A stretch of 64,000 bases of DNA from Oligoflexus tunisiensis (GTDB taxonomy: Bacteria; Bdellovibrionota_B; Oligoflexia; Oligoflexales; Oligoflexaceae): positions 5,621,778 through 5,685,777 of the forward strand of contig NZ_BDFO01000001.1 of assembly GCF_001748245.1 (NCBI RefSeq), read 5' to 3'. Below, piece by piece: positions 9,669-18,106 of the stretch. The position numbers and the translations under genes were made by a program. Under the pieces are notes generated by a model. The model saw nothing but the letters and a program-made list of their open reading frames with translations. It had not been told where the DNA came from and made no database searches. Positions within the stretch are counted from its first letter, which is position 1; the number at the start of each line of letters is the position of its first letter.

Positions 9669-11897
9669 ATGTTCAGGCCATGGCCAAAACACTCTACCAG
9701 GTTTGCTCTTCTTCTGCTCGCCGCAGGTTGTGGGACAGAACAACAACAGGATACTCCGTCCATCCTGAATGCCGAGCAGTCGGCGGCTCCCACCATCACG
9801 TGGGACGAGGCCGCCATCGACACAACCCGCCTCGAAGTTCGCATGTTTAAATTGGTCGGAGAAACCAGCGCCTCCTTCAGCGAACTGCCCAAGGCAGGCT
9901 TTCCCGTGGTGATCATAAGGCAAACGAAAACCGATGCGAACGGTGTGAAACAGGATACCCTGAAGGGTTTTGCGGTGTCCTGCAAAGGCCGTGATCCCTT
10001 GGCTGTCGTGCGTTCGTTCGGTGATGTGTTCCTGGGGACCGGCGATATCGAACCCATCCACGAGCAGGATCTTGAGGCCGCATTCAAAATCTCGGAGCAG
10101 CCCTTCCTCCGCTGTGATGCATTGAATGGCGACAACCAGCAGTCTCCGCTTTTCAGTCAGATCTATCGCGTGATCGATCAAACGAAAAAGAAGAGCCATG
10201 TTCTGGTCCGCTTCAATATTTTCAGCCCGCTCGACAAAAATCTTTTTGAAGTCGGCTGTCAGAATATTCTCGAAACCTTCGCCGGCCCGGATCCCATGAT
10301 TCCGATCTTCAAGGAAAACCTTCCGGATATCCCCGGTGGGGACTACATCCAGGCTCTCCATTGCTTCGACACAGCCGAGGCTCTGCCCCAGGATCTCTCC
10401 ATTCCCAAGGCCACACCCAGGACTCTGCCTTTCGATGCACGCCTGTTCCGAGTGCAGGACAATGAAGTCTCGGTCAGCCGCGTGCTCCTCACGGGTGGTC
10501 GCGCGTTCCGTTTGAGCTGCCAGGCGCCGGATGATCGCCTGCAGGCGGCCTTTGGGCTTCCCGTTACGGGTGAACTCGAGACGCTCGATCCTTCCCTTCC
10601 TGAATTTGAAGATTATGTGAACGGAAAGATCGAGGAACAGCCCGTCCTTTACTGCGAGAGTGCCACACGTCCTGATTTTGCCAGCGATGCCTATCACATC
10701 ATCAATCAGGAGCCTCGGCCGGTTCCTCTTTTGCGCCTTAAGGCCTACCAGGATACGCTGGTGCAGTTTTCCTGCGCGTCGGCCGCTCAGCTCTTTGGCA
10801 AAATCCCCAGCTCCCTGCATGAAGTAACGGATCAATCTCTGGATTACCTCGTCCGGAGTTACGTGCCGGGTCAACCCAAGGCGCGGCTCTATTCCATTGG
10901 ATGCGCGGCGAGCAATCTCGATGAGACCGAGATTGAGAAAATTTATCACGATGTTCACGGCATCGACATCACACCGAGTCTTCTGTCCCAGCTTAGCAAT
11001 GAATGTCGCGTCCAGGGCAGCACCTGCACCACGGCCTGGCTGGAACAAAAATTTGTGGACGCTCTTAAAAAATCCAAGCTGGACAGCGCGGATATCGTCA
11101 TTCGATCGTTCTCCGCGGCCTGGAGTCGCACGCCGTTTCCAGAGGAACTCAACTTTTTCGCGAAACGCTTTCGGGATGGCAGCCTGCGCCCGCATAGTCT
11201 TGAACTGCAGGAATTTTTGAAATCAGCCCAGGCCCTCGACCGCATCGTCTTTATCCAGTCCATGGCCTATGCCTTTGGTGCTGAATATCATGATGATCTG
11301 CTCGACCAGTGGACCGCACGCCAATTCAATGAACCGGGCAAGGTCATCACGCTGGCCTCGCTGAAAGCCGATCATGATGCTTACATACGTCAGAAATTTT
11401 TGGATCCTCTGATCAACCGGGTCTATCAGATTAATTTTGGCGTGCCGGCCATGAGCTTTCAAATCGCAGGTGTGAAAAAGAAGATCACGGGAACGCAGAC
11501 CGCACTTTTTCAGGACCTGACCGCCATGCTGAAGGCAATCACGAATGAATGCGTGACGCTTTCCCCCAAAAAGAAGGATCAGCCCTTCTCGTTCATCCGG
11601 CCGCGCTCCAAACTGAAATCTGTAACCGGAACCTGGACCGCTCTGGCAGGTGGCAGCAAGATGGTTGGCCCCGCCGGCCATCCCGACAATTTCAAACCCA
11701 ACAACTGGATGGTGAACAGCCTGAATTTGGGACACCTTCTGATCGCCACAAGGAAAAGCCCCACCGCCTGGGGTGCCTGGACCGGATGGAAGGCTAATAT
11801 GACGTTCAATAAGATTTCCGAAATCAACATGATCATCAACGACAAGAAGGATGCCTTCGGCGACAACAGCGGCTCCCTCAAGGCTTGTTTTGAATAA
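9669..11897 (+). CDS. Large lipoprotein of unknown function (paralogue 2, flanks Rhs toxin)
   Basis: The start was placed at 9669, because GAGG lies 8 bases upstream and translation then opens directly into a lipoprotein signal (LLLLAAGC, Cys at about residue 21). A longer in-frame extension upstream has no signal character. The 742-residue product is paralogous to the lipoprotein at 37-2313: both have LEVRMF near the N-terminus, CKGRDP, LFEVGCQNI, ASDAY and DYLVR.YVPGQ. It shows the same loose internal modules, each ending in a paired Cys motif. It lies divergently from the Rhs gene and is followed after 15 bases by a small crystallin-like secreted protein, so the two are probably co-transcribed. 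Family and function are unknown. Confidence 0.87.
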   Translation: MFRPWPKHSTRFALLLLAAGCGTEQQQDTPSILNAEQSAAPTITWDEAAIDTTRLEVRMFKLVGETSASFSELPKAGFPVVIIRQTKTDANGVKQDTLKGFAVSCKGRDPLAVVRSFGDVFLGTGDIEPIHEQDLEAAFKISEQPFLRCDALNGDNQQSPLFSQIYRVIDQTKKKSHVLVRFNIFSPLDKNLFEVGCQNILETFAGPDPMIPIFKENLPDIPGGDYIQALHCFDTAEALPQDLSIPKATPRTLPFDARLFRVQDNEVSVSRVLLTGGRAFRLSCQAPDDRLQAAFGLPVTGELETLDPSLPEFEDYVNGKIEEQPVLYCESATRPDFASDAYHIINQEPRPVPLLRLKAYQDTLVQFSCASAAQLFGKIPSSLHEVTDQSLDYLVRSYVPGQPKARLYSIGCAASNLDETEIEKIYHDVHGIDITPSLLSQLSNECRVQGSTCTTAWLEQKFVDALKKSKLDSADIVIRSFSAAWSRTPFPEELNFFAKRFRDGSLRPHSLELQEFLKSAQALDRIVFIQSMAYAFGAEYHDDLLDQWTARQFNEPGKVITLASLKADHDAYIRQKFLDPLINRVYQINFGVPAMSFQIAGVKKKITGTQTALFQDLTAMLKAITNECVTLSPKKKDQPFSFIRPRSKLKSVTGTWTALAGGSKMVGPAGHPDNFKPNNWMVNSLNLGHLLIATRKSPTAWGAWTGWKANMTFNKISEINMIINDKKDAFGDNSGSLKACFE

Positions 11898-11912
11898 GGA
11901 AAGGGTCCTTTC

Positions 11913-12287
11913 ATGAAGCGTTTTTTTCTACTCATTTTTCTTGCCCAGCCGGCTTTGTCCGCGGAGTGCCTCTATTACAAGGAGCCCAACCGTGGCGGGA
12001 CTGTCTTGGAACAAAAGGCCAATCAGAATGCTGATTACAACCTGGCCAGCGGCTGGGGTGATCAGGTCAGCAGCGTTTGGGTCAAGGACGGCTACTACGC
12101 GGTGCTCTTTGAGCACCCTGGATTCAGGGGGAGCAACACGGTCTATGTCTATGGTTCAGGCCTTTCCTTTGCAAAAAATGTCTGGCAGCGAACGGGCGGC
12201 TCGACCGTCAATGGAGGAACCAGCTTCAACCTGGATCGCTTCGGACTCGACAATCTGATTTCGGCCACGCTCTGCCTTAAGGAATAA
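11913..12287 (+). CDS. Small secreted beta/gamma-crystallin (inhibitor I36-like) protein
   Basis: A 124-residue protein with a short signal peptide (cleavage after LSA, residue 17). The mature part has the Greek-key look of beta/gamma-crystallins and peptidase inhibitor family I36: CLYYKEPNRGG at the start, GWGDQVSSVWV in the middle and FEHPGFRGSNTVYVYG in the second motif. Two Cys residues, near the mature N-terminus and the C-terminus, could form a disulfide. It sits 15 bases after the lipoprotein gene, so an operon is likely. Family members bind calcium or inhibit proteases; which applies here cannot be seen. It could protect the cell from its own secreted proteases, but that is a guess. 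Confidence 0.8.
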   Translation: MKRFFLLIFLAQPALSAECLYYKEPNRGGTVLEQKANQNADYNLASGWGDQVSSVWVKDGYYAVLFEHPGFRGSNTVYVYGSGLSFAKNVWQRTGGSTVNGGTSFNLDRFGLDNLISATLCLKE

Positions 12288-12426
12288 AACGGCGTTTCCT
12301 CGCGCTTGGGACGTGGTGGTTAAAAAGAGACTGACAAGCTTTTTCGTTGCGAAACGCAGGTTTTGCACAGTAAAGTTTCTCATCATCACACCATTACAAG
12401 CCAACCCTTCGCGAGGACGTTTTCGC

Positions 12427-13326
12427 ATGCAGAAAGCTGGGACTCATATCGCCATCTACGGCGATGCCGGACGCGGCAACGCCGAACAGTTTGATCTGGG
12501 TCGCATCATGGCCAGGCGGCATGCGCTCCATCCCTTTCGTTTTGCGTTATCAACCGGCGATAACCAGTACGACGCCACCACCCCGGATATCATGAAGCGA
12601 ATTTTTGAAGAGCCCTTCGCCGAGCTGATCCGGGCCGGCGTCCCGTTTTATCAAACACCCGGCAATCACGATATGGATGAGGACCGCATCACGGAACAGC
12701 TGCGGTACAGCCGCGAGGTGAATGCCCTCAGTCAGGGAAAAGGCGGCTGGGTGCTGCCGGCCCCAAGTTATGTCATTCGAGACAGGTTTGTGAAAATCAT
12801 CGTCCTGAACGTGACCGCGGCGGGCAGTGAATTTCCTTATCCGCACGAGGCTCTGGAATTCGCGGCCGCGGAGCTGGCGGAAGACACCCCGGATTGGAAA
12901 ATCCTCTGCTGCCATTACCATCTCTGGTCCACCGGCCTGCGCGGCGATCATAAGGAAATGAAAAAGGTCTTTCTTCCGTTTCTGGAACGTCACCCGGTGG
13001 ATTTTTTCTTTGCGGGTCATGAGCATCATGCGGAAGTCTTCGCGCCCTGGAATGGGATGACCTTTGCGATCGTCGGACACGGTGCAGAAATTCGGAAACA
13101 CGTCATGCCCAGTGCCCAGCCCTCCCTTTTCCGAACCAATGAAATCGGTTTTACCGAACTGACCCTCGAGGCCGACAGGGCTTCGCTCGTTTTTGTGGAT
13201 CGCCAGGGTCGGGAGCTTTGGCACCAGCTTGTACCGCGGAGAAATCTCACGCGTTCGACTGGTAACCAAAGCGATCCAGCAGGGTATGAGCAGCCAGCCG
13301 CCCTGGATCGTCCTTCTCATAGCTGA
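12427..13326 (+). CDS. Calcineurin-like metallophosphoesterase (purple acid phosphatase-like)
   Basis: A 299-residue product when started at 12427, where GAGGA lies 9 bases upstream; an upstream extension reads as non-conserved sequence. All metal-binding blocks are present in order: GDAG near residue 12, STGDNQY near 43, TPGNHD near 80, the single His of CCHYHLW near 163, and FAGHEHHAE near 197. The family hydrolyses phosphomonoesters or diesters at a di-metal centre; GDAG with GDNQY resembles tartrate-resistant/purple acid phosphatases. There is no signal peptide from this start. Its 3' end overlaps the 3' end of the convergent deaminase gene by 80 bases. Confidence 0.85.
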   Translation: MQKAGTHIAIYGDAGRGNAEQFDLGRIMARRHALHPFRFALSTGDNQYDATTPDIMKRIFEEPFAELIRAGVPFYQTPGNHDMDEDRITEQLRYSREVNALSQGKGGWVLPAPSYVIRDRFVKIIVLNVTAAGSEFPYPHEALEFAAAELAEDTPDWKILCCHYHLWSTGLRGDHKEMKKVFLPFLERHPVDFFFAGHEHHAEVFAPWNGMTFAIVGHGAEIRKHVMPSAQPSLFRTNEIGFTELTLEADRASLVFVDRQGRELWHQLVPRRNLTRSTGNQSDPAGYEQPAALDRPSHS

Positions 13327-13969
13327 CGGAAAACGTGCGGCATTTTTTTCGCACGACATGCAGAAAGGCAGCGCACATCCTGCAAGGTTTCAGCGTGGTT
13401 TCCAGCTGGAAGGTTTGCAGCTTTTCGGGACGCTGCGGCAAGCCGCTGAGGAGCTGGCTGAGACCAAACACGAGAGCAAGTTCGGCATGCAGGCACTGAC
13501 TCACTTCGGAAAAGTTGCGGGCATGCAGAGTCCATTCCATGCCATCCAGCGCCACGTGGGCTCGGGCTGTGAGTGGGCGCGGCAGAAGTTTGCCGGGGGT
13601 CTTCTGCATAGGCGGAACCTCGGACTCCGTGTGAAAACAGTGGCCCGTATCCGCCACGGTTTGCAGCACCAGGGATAGGGTATCAAGGGTCCTTTGCGGC
13701 AGCGACGGTGTGGAACAATCTGCGTCGATCCGAAAGCGTTTGCCGAGGATGCGTTTGGATTCAGCGTCGATGAGCCCTGGGGCCTTGGCAAGATAAAGCG
13801 GGTTTCTGGCGCAGAGCCAGGGCATGGATTCCGAAAGATGCATGCCAATGAGCAGAAGGGAACCGGCCCCTTCCTCCTGAAAAGAAAAATAGTCAAAGCT
13901 CAGGTCCGTGCGCAGCGTCCAAAAAAATTTGCGATGGGAGGCCAGGAGGCTTGGGAAGTCGATGGTCAT
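13247..13969 (-). CDS. Bd3614-like nucleic-acid/nucleotide deaminase
   Basis: A 240-residue protein without signal peptide. The C-terminal part carries the zinc signature of the cytidine-deaminase fold: CLHAELALVF supplies His161 and catalytic Glu163, and TLKPCRMCA supplies Cys196 and Cys199. The N-terminal 150 residues are not recognisable. The spacing and the PCRMC form recall the Bd3614 family described from Bdellovibrio in the deaminase-superfamily surveys, whose substrate is not established. Members may act on free nucleosides or on nucleic acid. The gene converges on the phosphoesterase gene and overlaps it by 80 bases, so antisense effects are possible. Confidence 0.7.
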   Translation of the reverse strand: MTIDFPSLLASHRKFFWTLRTDLSFDYFSFQEEGAGSLLLIGMHLSESMPWLCARNPLYLAKAPGLIDAESKRILGKRFRIDADCSTPSLPQRTLDTLSLVLQTVADTGHCFHTESEVPPMQKTPGKLLPRPLTARAHVALDGMEWTLHARNFSEVSQCLHAELALVFGLSQLLSGLPQRPEKLQTFQLETTLKPCRMCAAFLHVVRKKCRTFSVSYEKDDPGRLAAHTLLDRFGYQSNA

Positions 13970-14269
13970 CTGTCTCCACTATTATGCAGAATTCAAGATG
14001 AAAGCACGTTCCCGGCCACTCAAGCAGAAAATCAGGAAACTAACCAGAGAATTCACGTCCCATCGGAGCGACTCAGTCCCCGTTGTAGTCTCTGCAGGCG
14101 GATCCACCATCCCCATGCTGCCTCTGTCTGAGCTATCACCAGCCATCCAGACGAGGTCGATGAGCAGCGTCCACACGTTTTGATAACGCGCAATTTCCTT
14201 TTAACCTACTTGCTGAGAGTGTGCTTAGCGAGCAATAGCCCCTATAGGCTCTGGAGTGTTCCCCCTCCA
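13970..14269. other. Gap before the transposase remnant, no supported gene
   Basis: Short open frames exist on both strands here, but none has a ribosome site, a recognisable motif or convincing composition. It marks the shift from GC-rich sequence on the left to the more AT-rich stretch that continues to about 22.6 kb. Confidence 0.4.
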
Positions 14270-14492
14270 TGCACCTGAAGTTCAGTAAAGCGACGATGGG
14301 CAACGTAATGTGGAATCGAATTCCCTCTTTTAAAGCCATCAATTATTCGCTTAAGCGATGGCCGGAGTTAAGCCGTTCCTGGAAATTCCGTGCGTTCCAC
14401 CATCCAATAGCGATACCGAGCAGGCAATCAAATGGGCCATCTGTCATCGCAAGAATTCGCTATTTTGTAACAGCGCCAACGAAAGGCGTTAG
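14270..14492 (+). pseudogene. IS66-family transposase remnant (C-terminal fragment, frameshifted)
   Basis: Reading from 14269, the frame gives SFKAINYSLKRWPELSR. Shifting by one base near 14375, the frame 14358-14492 continues FLEIPCVPPSNSDTEQAIKW and then HRKNSLFCNSANE before a stop. Joined, this follows the C-terminal block of IS66 TnpC proteins: an A.rYaL..W..L.rfl segment, the NN..E.a.R block and the RKN.lF block. The frameshift, the changed second Asn and the absence of the rest of the transposase show a dead fragment. No terminal repeats were found. It sits at the left edge of the AT-richer region. Confidence 0.6.
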
Positions 14493-14522
14493 GAATATCT
14501 TCTGGTTGACCAGTTCTCGACG

Positions 14523-15431
14523 TTATCTGCAGCCGACTTCGTCTGTCTTGCCACTGTTGTCATTGCAAGTCATTTTCCAGTTGCCGTTCGAGTCACAGGT
14601 CCGTGATCTACCAAAGGCATCTCTGGTGGTTACTCTTCCGACTGATCCACCCAGACTGGGTGCCTTGTGCTTATATTGGCAGCTGCGAACTTCAGAAGGA
14701 TTGTCAACTGGTGCGGGAGTGTTTGTGCCTTTTGTTATCATCCAGGTCAAGCTCTTAAATTGAATGTTCTGTGCATCCGCTACGTAATATACGTTCACGT
14801 CTTCACGGCAATTTGCGAAGTCAAAATCATTAATTTGTGCCTGTGGAGTTACCAAAGTCGTTTCGGTTCCTGCTGGGATTCGAATAGTGTTGGAACTCAA
14901 TTCATTAAGCAGTTTGCTACCGCAATAAACTGAGACATAGACTTGACTATCTGGGCGGGAATGTCCCAGGTCGGTTTTGACTGTGAACTCCCCTTTGGTT
15001 ATGAGGAGCCTTTTTCCTGGCAGCTCAAGTTCAGAGTCAGCTTTCTGGCTGATAGTAAGACGTACCATCAAATGTGCTTCACCTTGGGTTTGGCCAGGAC
15101 CCTGCCCGCCAGTTGTATGAATGGAAAGAGGTTCCACAGTTTTACCGAAAGGATCGGCGTCGAATGGATACAGACCAGTATATGGCTGGGTCGTGAATAT
15201 CATAATTTGTGGACGTGCTGCCAACGGATCACCCTCATTGAATTCAGGGAGATTTATATTTTGATCGTAGAATCCAGTCCGAAGAGGTGAAAGCGTGGCG
15301 ATCAAGTCTTGATCAGGCGCATATGTGTACTGCTCACCTACATTCTGCTCTACTCTCGTAGTTGCTGCCATGGATGAACTAGCGTGGACTGCAATTGCGG
15401 TCAAAACTGCCAATACGCGGAGCTTTTTCAA
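14523..15431 (-). CDS. Secreted protein with C-terminal Cys-rich module, unknown function
   Basis: A 302-residue protein with a clear signal peptide (cleavage after SSMA, residue 22). The middle is beta-rich and polar. The last 55 residues form a compact Cys module of the form C.Y...G...T....G..R.C...G.W...C......C, starting SCQYKHK. It resembles small extracellular disulfide domains, but I cannot assign a family. It is divergent from the EndoU operon across a 384-base gap. Base composition is lower in GC than the flanking genome, which matches the rest of the island. Confidence 0.75.
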   Translation of the reverse strand: MKKLRVLAVLTAIAVHASSSMAATTRVEQNVGEQYTYAPDQDLIATLSPLRTGFYDQNINLPEFNEGDPLAARPQIMIFTTQPYTGLYPFDADPFGKTVEPLSIHTTGGQGPGQTQGEAHLMVRLTISQKADSELELPGKRLLITKGEFTVKTDLGHSRPDSQVYVSVYCGSKLLNELSSNTIRIPAGTETTLVTPQAQINDFDFANCREDVNVYYVADAQNIQFKSLTWMITKGTNTPAPVDNPSEVRSCQYKHKAPSLGGSVGRVTTRDAFGRSRTCDSNGNWKMTCNDNSGKTDEVGCR

Positions 15432-15666
15432 GGTTTAGTTTCCTTCTTAGGAGAGGTTAACGCGAGGTCCTGTTTGTGCCAGCCCCAATCGACAGGAGCT
15501 GGTGATTTCGGCGCACTTCTACCACCAGCCAGCTGTGTGGTCAATCGAATGATTCAGGTGTCGGCTGGATATTGCGGACAGGATAAGCTGAAAAATCATC
15601 GGGTTAATTTTTCTTAAACGACTGTAATTGTTGGAACATCTTTTTTATTTCCAGCCTCAAATCCAG

Positions 15667-15695
15667 TTGACTAGATAATTCGCACACAGTATTAA
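15667..15695 (+). promoter_or_regulatory. Candidate sigma-70 promoter for the EndoU-lipoprotein operon
   Basis: TTGACT (15667-15672) and TATTAA (15690-15695) are separated by 17 bases, about 120 bases before the first gene of the operon. The sequence around it is AT-rich. This is the only convincing element in the 384-base gap 15432-15815. An antisense frame of 64 codons there lacks a ribosome site. Confidence 0.45.
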
Positions 15696-15815
15696 CAATG
15701 CCTGAATGACTCACATAGGGCTGAGTGCAATATTCTCTTGCAACTGTTTTCTTAAAAAAAGTCTCAGAGGCACTTGCGCCTTGCCTGCTAAACGCCAATC
15801 ATCAAGGAAGCCTTC

Positions 15816-16817
15816 ATGCAAAGTTCCATTTCAAAAGCAGCCGGGCTGTTTGCGGTTCTGGTTTCAACATCTCTATTCGGTCAGGTCATTTATCAACCAT
15901 CTGCCGCCAACTGCAAGAGGCCTGGTCCAGCCGGGGCATTTCGCTTCTGCAGCGGCGCTCCAGTTATCGTACCGTTCAGTGCAATTACTTCCACCTTGTC
16001 CAAATATGTCGTTAATGTTCCCATAGAAAACACGCTCAGCTACCGACTCTATTGTCCTGCCTTCCCCGACAGCACCCCAGTGGACCTTGCCGTTGGCACC
16101 AGCCATCAGATGCTTTTAGCGTCTTCCCAGGCTGTGGCTGAAAAAATTCGCCAGTCAGTAAACTACACAGCGCTTGGCGCATCAACGTATGTCTTCTCTC
16201 CACAAATCAACTACAGTGCAACCTATCAACCAACCTGCAGAATGGAAGTCATCAGCAACGTATCGGTTCCAGATGTTGATATGCTGCGCACCATAGTAGG
16301 TCTTTTGAGCGATAGTTATACTCAGCTTGCGGACCTTAAGACGAGCGTCGATGAAGCTGCTGAACTTCCTGCCAAATGGGTGGTCATCAAGGATTCACCA
16401 GCGACAATCGAAGATTTGGCGAACGGTCTGGTCTTTGAAGTCAATAGTCTACAGCAGGAACTCGATGCTCTGACAGCGGCAGATGCTGCGAGCTTATCAG
16501 TCAATGACACGACACGTCTGGCGGCAATTCCTGGCATCATTGAATCCTATCAAAGCTCGATCAATGATCTCGCTAGATTGAAAAGCGATCTCAGCGAAGT
16601 TGCCAAGGTTGCAGAACAGTGCGAAGCGAATGTGAATGATGCCTTTTGTGTCGAAAGTGTGACAAAAGTGTCCGAGGCCCTGGATGCCAGCACAGTCGCA
16701 AAAAAGTCTGAACTGGTAGAAATAAATCAATTCCTCAAGGCCGAATCTGATCGTCTCAAGGCCACTTCCATATCGGTCTCGAATGCTCTCAAGCGCTTGA
16801 TTTCCAAGCTGGATTAA
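15816..16817 (+). CDS. Secreted protein, beta N-terminus and helical C-terminus, unknown function
   Basis: A 333-residue protein with a signal peptide (hydrophobic LFAVLVSTSLFG, cleavage near residue 24). The first 130 mature residues look beta-rich and hold several Cys (ANCKRPG, RFCSG, RLYCPA, PTCRME). From about residue 150 the protein becomes long-helical and heptad-like (LYSDSYTQL-type, VNSLQQELDAL, LKSDLSEVAKVAEQCE). AAGGAAG lies just upstream of the ATG. It is the first gene of an operon of exported proteins that ends with the EndoU-like lipoprotein, and 32 bases separate it from the next gene. I recognise no family. A structural or scaffolding role for the complex is inferred. Confidence 0.78.
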   Translation: MQSSISKAAGLFAVLVSTSLFGQVIYQPSAANCKRPGPAGAFRFCSGAPVIVPFSAITSTLSKYVVNVPIENTLSYRLYCPAFPDSTPVDLAVGTSHQMLLASSQAVAEKIRQSVNYTALGASTYVFSPQINYSATYQPTCRMEVISNVSVPDVDMLRTIVGLLSDSYTQLADLKTSVDEAAELPAKWVVIKDSPATIEDLANGLVFEVNSLQQELDALTAADAASLSVNDTTRLAAIPGIIESYQSSINDLARLKSDLSEVAKVAEQCEANVNDAFCVESVTKVSEALDASTVAKKSELVEINQFLKAESDRLKATSISVSNALKRLISKLD

Positions 16818-16849
16818 ACCCAACGGAGCGAATGGAGGTCTGGCAGCCT

Positions 16850-18106
16850 ATGAAAAAACTGATGTATGTGGCAGCAGTTACATGGATGACAATTTCTTCA
16901 CCGTCAAAGGGTGACGAGAGCGCTAATCTTATGGCGCGAAGAAGCGAGCTTCAGCGCCAAAAAGAAGAGATTCAGAGGATCGATATCCAGGCCACTCGCG
17001 TTGCGAATTCATGGCAGAGGATCAGCTCTGAATTTCAGGGCCAGGCCAATTCACTTCAGTCAAACCTGTCTATATTCATCAAACGTGCTGCCCAACAAAG
17101 CGCCGATATGGACAAGCTCTCGAAGTGGATGAGCGAGACGTATCAGGCGATGAAAACAACGACGGATCCTGCAGCGTTTAGGTCGCTGATGGAAGACTAC
17201 CGCTCGTTAAAAGTAGGCAGCAGTTGTGGGAAAAATATATTCCAGACAGAGCTGGCTGCCTTATTGAGCAATGTGGAATCCATGAGCCGCTTGAGGGATG
17301 AGGCTACTTATCTCACTAAAAACTGGAGTCTTCCTCCAGATTTTGACGAAATGAAAAATTCCGTCATAACCAATAGAGATGCTTTGGCAGCAAATTTTGA
17401 AGCAGCGAAGAAGGCTGTTCTTTCCGTTATGCCTGCCGCCATTCCTTCGGATATTTGCGACACATTCCTTCAGTTCGATGTTGTCATTTCTCTTTCTCAA
17501 ACAGTGGCTGAATTGAACAAGGCCTCTGCAGCGATTGATGCTATTAATCTCGATCAGTTTCTCAAACATATCGATGACATTACTGCCGAGAGAAATTTGG
17601 TCAAGCAGGTCCGGCGCCTTGCAACCTCGATGGCTGCCAGAAATATCTCCAACATTCGCGCCGGAAAAGTGAACGAAACTCTGCAATTCTCGGCCACCTA
17701 TAGACAGCAGTTGGAAGCTCTAATAGCCCCGATCAAATCCCTTAAGTTTGTGGCTGAGGCCGAGAAAAATGATGCCATCGACAACCTGGGTTCTGCCGCG
17801 GCGGACATGGCCAGGGAGCTTGATAATTCAAAAATTTTCACAGTGAACGGCAAGCGATCCTTTCACTTGACCAGGACGCGGAACGTCCATACGAGACTGT
17901 TTAAACTGAATTCCACCACGCTCGACCCAGTCAAGACGGATCTTTATGAAAAACTCAAAGCCTTCTGTCTGGCCGAGCTAGGAATGACTCCCTCAGGACG
18001 ATACACACTTCCAACAAACCTTGATTTCGAGCAATCCGTTAAACTGGATGCCTCGTTGGCCAAAGCCCAGGATATGCTCAAGCAGATTGATGGGGTAGAA
18101 ATATGA
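16850..18106 (+). CDS. Exported coiled-coil protein, unknown function
   Basis: The start at 16850 was chosen because GGAGG lies 11 bases upstream and translation opens with a signal peptide (MKKLMYVAAVTWMTISS). An ATG six codons earlier would put charged residues first. The mature protein of about 400 residues is nearly all helical with long heptad stretches (LQRQKEEIQRID, LSKWMSETYQAM, VRRLATSMAARN) and one pair of Cys (GSSCGKN, SDICDTF). There are no known domains. Its stop overlaps the start of the trypsin-like gene (ATGA, 18103-18106), so the products are made in a coupled way and probably act together at the cell surface. Confidence 0.8.
   Translation: MKKLMYVAAVTWMTISSPSKGDESANLMARRSELQRQKEEIQRIDIQATRVANSWQRISSEFQGQANSLQSNLSIFIKRAAQQSADMDKLSKWMSETYQAMKTTTDPAAFRSLMEDYRSLKVGSSCGKNIFQTELAALLSNVESMSRLRDEATYLTKNWSLPPDFDEMKNSVITNRDALAANFEAAKKAVLSVMPAAIPSDICDTFLQFDVVISLSQTVAELNKASAAIDAINLDQFLKHIDDITAERNLVKQVRRLATSMAARNISNIRAGKVNETLQFSATYRQQLEALIAPIKSLKFVAEAEKNDAIDNLGSAAADMARELDNSKIFTVNGKRSFHLTRTRNVHTRLFKLNSTTLDPVKTDLYEKLKAFCLAELGMTPSGRYTLPTNLDFEQSVKLDASLAKAQDMLKQIDGVEI

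Noticed and set aside
15604..15798. A 64-codon minus-strand frame in the gap before the toxin operon
   Set aside because: No ribosome site and no recognisable motif; it overlaps the promoter region of the operon.
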